64,000 nucleotides of DNA, taken from contig CARYZD010000008.1 in the NCBI GenBank assembly GCA_949106495.1, positions 29,434 through 93,433 on the forward strand, in the 5' to 3' direction. A program made the translations under genes and the position numbers. A model generated the notes under the pieces. That model had not been told where the DNA came from, did no database searches, and saw only the letters and a list, made by a program, of their open reading frames with translations. This DNA is from an uncultured Clostridia bacterium. GTDB lineage: Bacteria > Bacillota > Clostridia > TANB77 > CAG-465. Shown here in pieces: positions 62,165 to 64,000 of the stretch. Positions within the stretch are counted from its first letter, which is position 1. Each line of letters begins with the position of its first letter.

Positions 62165-62965
62165 ATGAAAATCTACCTAGACTATATTTTTTTAGAAAAT
62201 TTAGTAGTAAATACAGTAATAATTATTGAAACAATCATACTTACAAATTTTAGTGTGTCAAAGAAAAAAAGAATTTTTATAATTTTTTTAGATACATTTA
62301 TTTCTACAATTATGAAAATAATACCACAGTTAGATAATTTTCTAATTCATATAATTTTATCTAGCCTAAGTTTGTTTATACTTTTTAAATTTAAAAATAT
62401 ATTTGAATTTATAAAGAATTTAATAAGTTACTATTTAATATATTTTATATATATTGGTATTATAATCTCTTTTTCAATAATATTTAATATAAATTTAGAA
62501 AATATATTAATAAAATTAGCTTTATATATTTTTTCTGCTTCAATATTAAATATATTAATAAAAGATTTGTGGAAAATGTGGAAAAGTAAAATTAAAATCA
62601 GTGATTTGTATTATGAATTAAAAATAAATGATGTAAAAATAAAATCTTTTATAGATACAGGTAATACTGTTAAGGACCCTATTTCATCATTAAATGTTAT
62701 TTTTTTAAATAAAAATTTAAAAAACAGCTTAAATCTTGATGTAAATAAGAAAATAGCGTTTAATGTATCGACAGTAAGTGGTAATGATATAAAAGAAGGA
62801 TATATAGTAAAAAATGTAAAAGTAATAAAAGATGGAAGAGAAATAGCAAAAATACCTAAGATAATATTATGCTTTAGTTTAACCAGCAATACTCCAGAAA
62901 AATATAGTGCAATAATTGGATATGATACATATCTTGAAAATATAAGTGGAGGTGTTAGTTATTAA
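62165..62965 (+). CDS. spoIIGA: Sigma-E processing peptidase SpoIIGA
   Basis: This 266-residue protein has five N-terminal membrane segments (to about residue 130, MKIYLDYIFLENLVVNT start) and a cytoplasmic aspartic protease domain with the active-site motif FIDTGNTVKDP (near residue 168). It cleaves the pro-sequence from SigE in the mother cell after a forespore signal. An AGGTGATT site precedes the ATG. It overlaps the sigE start by three bases. Confidence 0.93.
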   Translation: MKIYLDYIFLENLVVNTVIIIETIILTNFSVSKKKRIFIIFLDTFISTIMKIIPQLDNFLIHIILSSLSLFILFKFKNIFEFIKNLISYYLIYFIYIGIIISFSIIFNINLENILIKLALYIFSASILNILIKDLWKMWKSKIKISDLYYELKINDVKIKSFIDTGNTVKDPISSLNVIFLNKNLKNSLNLDVNKKIAFNVSTVSGNDIKEGYIVKNVKVIKDGREIAKIPKIILCFSLTSNTPEKYSAIIGYDTYLENISGGVSY

Positions 62966-63665
62966 AAAAGAAATTAGATTAATGTATTTAAAAATATTAA
63001 AGTGGTTAGGAGTAAATGAAGACTTTGTAGGGTATATTGCTGGAACAGATAAATTACCTCCTCCACTTGAAGAGAGTGATGAACATGAATTATTAAAAAA
63101 ACTTAAATTAAATGATAAAGACGCAAAAAATATTCTTGTTGAGAAAAATTTAAGACTGGTAGTATATATTGCTAAAAAATTTGAAAATTCAGGCGTTAAT
63201 ATTGAAGATTTAATATCTATTGGAACAATAGGCCTTATGAAAGCAATAAATAGTTATAATATAGATAAAAATATAAAACTAGCTACATACGCATCAAGGT
63301 GTATAGAAAATGAGATATTAATGTATTTAAGAAAAAATAATAAGATTAAAACAGAAATTTCTATAGATGAACCAATTAATATTGATAGTGAAGGAAATGA
63401 TTTATCCCTTGCGGATATACTTGGAACGGAAAATGATGCTATATTTAAAAGTATAGAAGATGAAGAGAATAAAAAGATATTAAAAAAATCTATTGAATGT
63501 TTAGAAGATAGGGAAAGAGTAATAATGAAATTAAGATATGGTTTTGATGGTAAAGATGAACTTACTCAAAAAGAAGTAGCGGATAAACTTGGTATATCTC
63601 AATCATATATTTCAAGACTGGAAAAGAAAGTAATTAATGATTTAAAAAAAGATTTTACAGCATAA
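62961..63665 (+). CDS. sigE: Sporulation sigma factor SigE (candidate start codon AUU)
   Basis: This protein of about 234 residues has a pro-sequence (KKEIRLMYLKILKWLG), region 2 (LRLVVYIAKKFENSGVNIED, GLMKAINSYNI) and region 4 with a helix-turn-helix (VADKLGISQSYISRLEKKV). It is the early mother-cell sigma factor. The ribosome site GGAGGTG lies six bases before ATT (62961-62963). That codon aligns with Met1 of Bacillus SigE, whose start I recall as MKKLKLRL. The frame is open back to GTG codons at 62946 and 62952, but these overlap the ribosome site. Confidence 0.9.
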   Translation: MKKEIRLMYLKILKWLGVNEDFVGYIAGTDKLPPPLEESDEHELLKKLKLNDKDAKNILVEKNLRLVVYIAKKFENSGVNIEDLISIGTIGLMKAINSYNIDKNIKLATYASRCIENEILMYLRKNNKIKTEISIDEPINIDSEGNDLSLADILGTENDAIFKSIEDEENKKILKKSIECLEDRERVIMKLRYGFDGKDELTQKEVADKLGISQSYISRLEKKVINDLKKDFTA

Positions 63666-63672
63666 GAATATT

Positions 63673-63698
63673 AGGGAGTACAATTTTTTGTATTCCCT
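63673..63698 (+). terminator. Terminator-like hairpin after sigE
   Basis: AGGGAGTACAA (63673-63683) pairs with TTGTATTCCCT (63688-63698), one wobble. The T tract is weak. Confidence 0.6.
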
Positions 63699-63705
63699 AT
63701 TTATG

Positions 63706-63734
63706 TTGACAAAATTTATAAAATACTATATAAT
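63706..63734 (+). promoter_or_regulatory. Promoter of the cysS leader and gene
   Basis: Consensus TTGACA (63706-63711) and TATAAT (63729-63734) with a 17-base spacer. Transcription should begin near 63741. Confidence 0.85.
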
Positions 63735-63765
63735 ACACATATCAAAAGAAAAGGAGAGAATTATT

Positions 63766-63807
63766 ATGAGAAATATTATATTTACTAATTGTTGTTGTAT
63801 GAGATAA
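63766..63807 (+). CDS. Cysteine-rich leader peptide of cysS
   Basis: A 13-codon frame, MRNIIFTNCCCMR, starts at ATG 63766 with AAGGAG nine bases upstream and stops at TAA 63805-63807. Three consecutive Cys codons (TGT at 63790, 63793 and 63796) lie just before the attenuator RNA segments. Its role would be to sense charged tRNA-Cys by ribosome stalling. Confidence 0.85.
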   Translation: MRNIIFTNCCCMR

Positions 63808-63917
63808 CACTCTTATCTACAAAGTAGGTATGAGTGATTAATTTCATGCCTACAATAGTAAATATATAAATCATAATTTAATATATTTAGACTATGTAGG
63901 CATACATAGTCTTTTTT
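63808..63917 (+). promoter_or_regulatory. Ribosome-mediated attenuator upstream of cysS
   Basis: Four segments pair in alternatives. Segment 1 (63808-63820) pairs with segment 2 (63824-63836). Segment 2 (GTAGGTATGA, 63824-63833) pairs with segment 3 (TCATGCCTAC, 63844-63853). Segment 3 (ATGCCTAC, 63846-63853) pairs with segment 4 (GTAGGCAT, 63896-63903), which destroys the terminator stem. A ribosome stalled on the Cys codons leaves segment 1 free, so 1:2 and 3:4 form and transcription continues. One at the stop codon covers segment 1, so 2:3 forms and the terminator folds. Confidence 0.8.
63889..63917 (+). terminator. Attenuator terminator of cysS
   Basis: The perfect 10-bp stem is AGACTATGTA (63889-63898) with TACATAGTCT (63903-63912), GGCA loop, then a T run. 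Confidence 0.88.
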
Positions 63918-63939
63918 GTATATTAAGGAGGAATAGAAA

Positions 63940-64000
63940 ATGAAGATATACAATACACTAACAAAAGAAAAGAAAGAATTTGAACCAATAGATAAAGAAA
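63940..64000 (+). CDS. cysS: Cysteinyl-tRNA synthetase, N-terminal fragment (runs off the window)
   Basis: The first 20 codons, starting MKIYNTLTKEKKEFEPI, match the N-terminus of CysRS (KxYNTLTxxKExFxP). AAGGAGG lies eight bases before the ATG at 63940. The catalytic parts lie beyond the window. The upstream Cys-codon leader peptide independently supports the identity. The enzyme charges tRNA-Cys. Confidence 0.88.
   Translation, partial: MKIYNTLTKEKKEFEPIDKE

Noticed and set aside
63735..63939. T-box riboswitch upstream of cysS
   Set aside because: No T-box sequence (TGGNACC-type) or specifier hairpin layout is visible. The leader ORF and alternative hairpins explain the region better.
1..64000. 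CRISPR arrays, insertion sequences, prophage or integrase genes
   Set aside because: I saw no regularly spaced repeats, transposase or integrase motifs, or paired terminal repeats in the window.

Overview
This 64 kb window is the replication-origin region of a very AT-rich, spore-forming Bacillota chromosome, most likely an uncultured Clostridia-type gut bacterium. The evidence is the rpmH/rnpA/yidC/mnmE/mnmG/rsmG/parAB block facing away from a dnaA/dnaN/recF/gyrB block across a large DnaA-box field. Further right lie the endospore genes spoIIGA, sigE and spoIVFA/spoIVFB. Shine-Dalgarno sites are strong (AAGGAGG), the standard genetic code fits, and -35/-10 promoters are close to consensus. 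Genes left of the origin are mostly on the minus strand and genes right of it mostly on the plus strand, so most are co-oriented with replication.

Layout. 1-8.3 kb holds assorted housekeeping and hypothetical genes: a PspC fragment, a membrane metallophosphoesterase, Tex, a DUF4046-like duplicated protein, an FAD/Rieske oxidoreductase and a YitT protein. 8.7-20.5 kb is an exopolysaccharide locus: a Wzz/tyrosine-kinase pair, then a long minus-strand operon with VanZ-like protein, priming sugar transferase, PssD/PssE, a GT32-type transferase, a Wzy-like polymerase, two GT2 enzymes, pyruvyl transferase, Wzx flippase and an F420-hydrogenase-beta-like iron-sulfur protein. 20.5-33 kb is mixed: a small (p)ppGpp synthetase, DUF3800, a second VanZ, a group of genes with look-alike promoter-leader cassettes (one being a frameshifted flotillin), an LCP ligase, a cation antiporter under a probable yybP-ykoY manganese riboswitch, IspG, an E2-like orphan and a prohibitin. 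33.1-33.4 kb has two tRNA-Ser genes. 33.5-42 kb is the parB-parA / rsmG-mnmG-mnmE-jag-yidC-yidD-rnpA-rpmH block. 42-43.7 kb is oriC, with 17 exact DnaA boxes, a tandem box pair, a DnaA-trio and an AT-rich unwinding element.

Right arm. dnaA, dnaN, recF and gyrB are followed by an Na/Pi cotransporter, then infC-rpmI-rplT-efp, then miaB. Next come spoIVFA-spoIVFB, ftsA-ftsZ and spoIIGA-sigE. The window ends at the first codons of cysS.

Most interesting points. (1) The cysS leader encodes a 13-residue peptide with three consecutive Cys codons, followed by four mutually exclusive RNA segments and an intrinsic terminator. This is a ribosome-mediated attenuator in a lineage that normally uses T-boxes, and the spacing gives the expected logic (stall at Cys means antitermination). 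(2) sigE appears to start at AUU in a translation-initiation region nearly identical to that of infC, which starts at AUA. (3) Several unrelated genes share a homologous promoter-leader cassette. (4) A perfectly alternating CG-rich tract sits beside the origin unwinding element. Three genes carry single-base lesions (flotillin, an SGNH-like protein and a small pseudogene); these could be sequencing errors or real decay.
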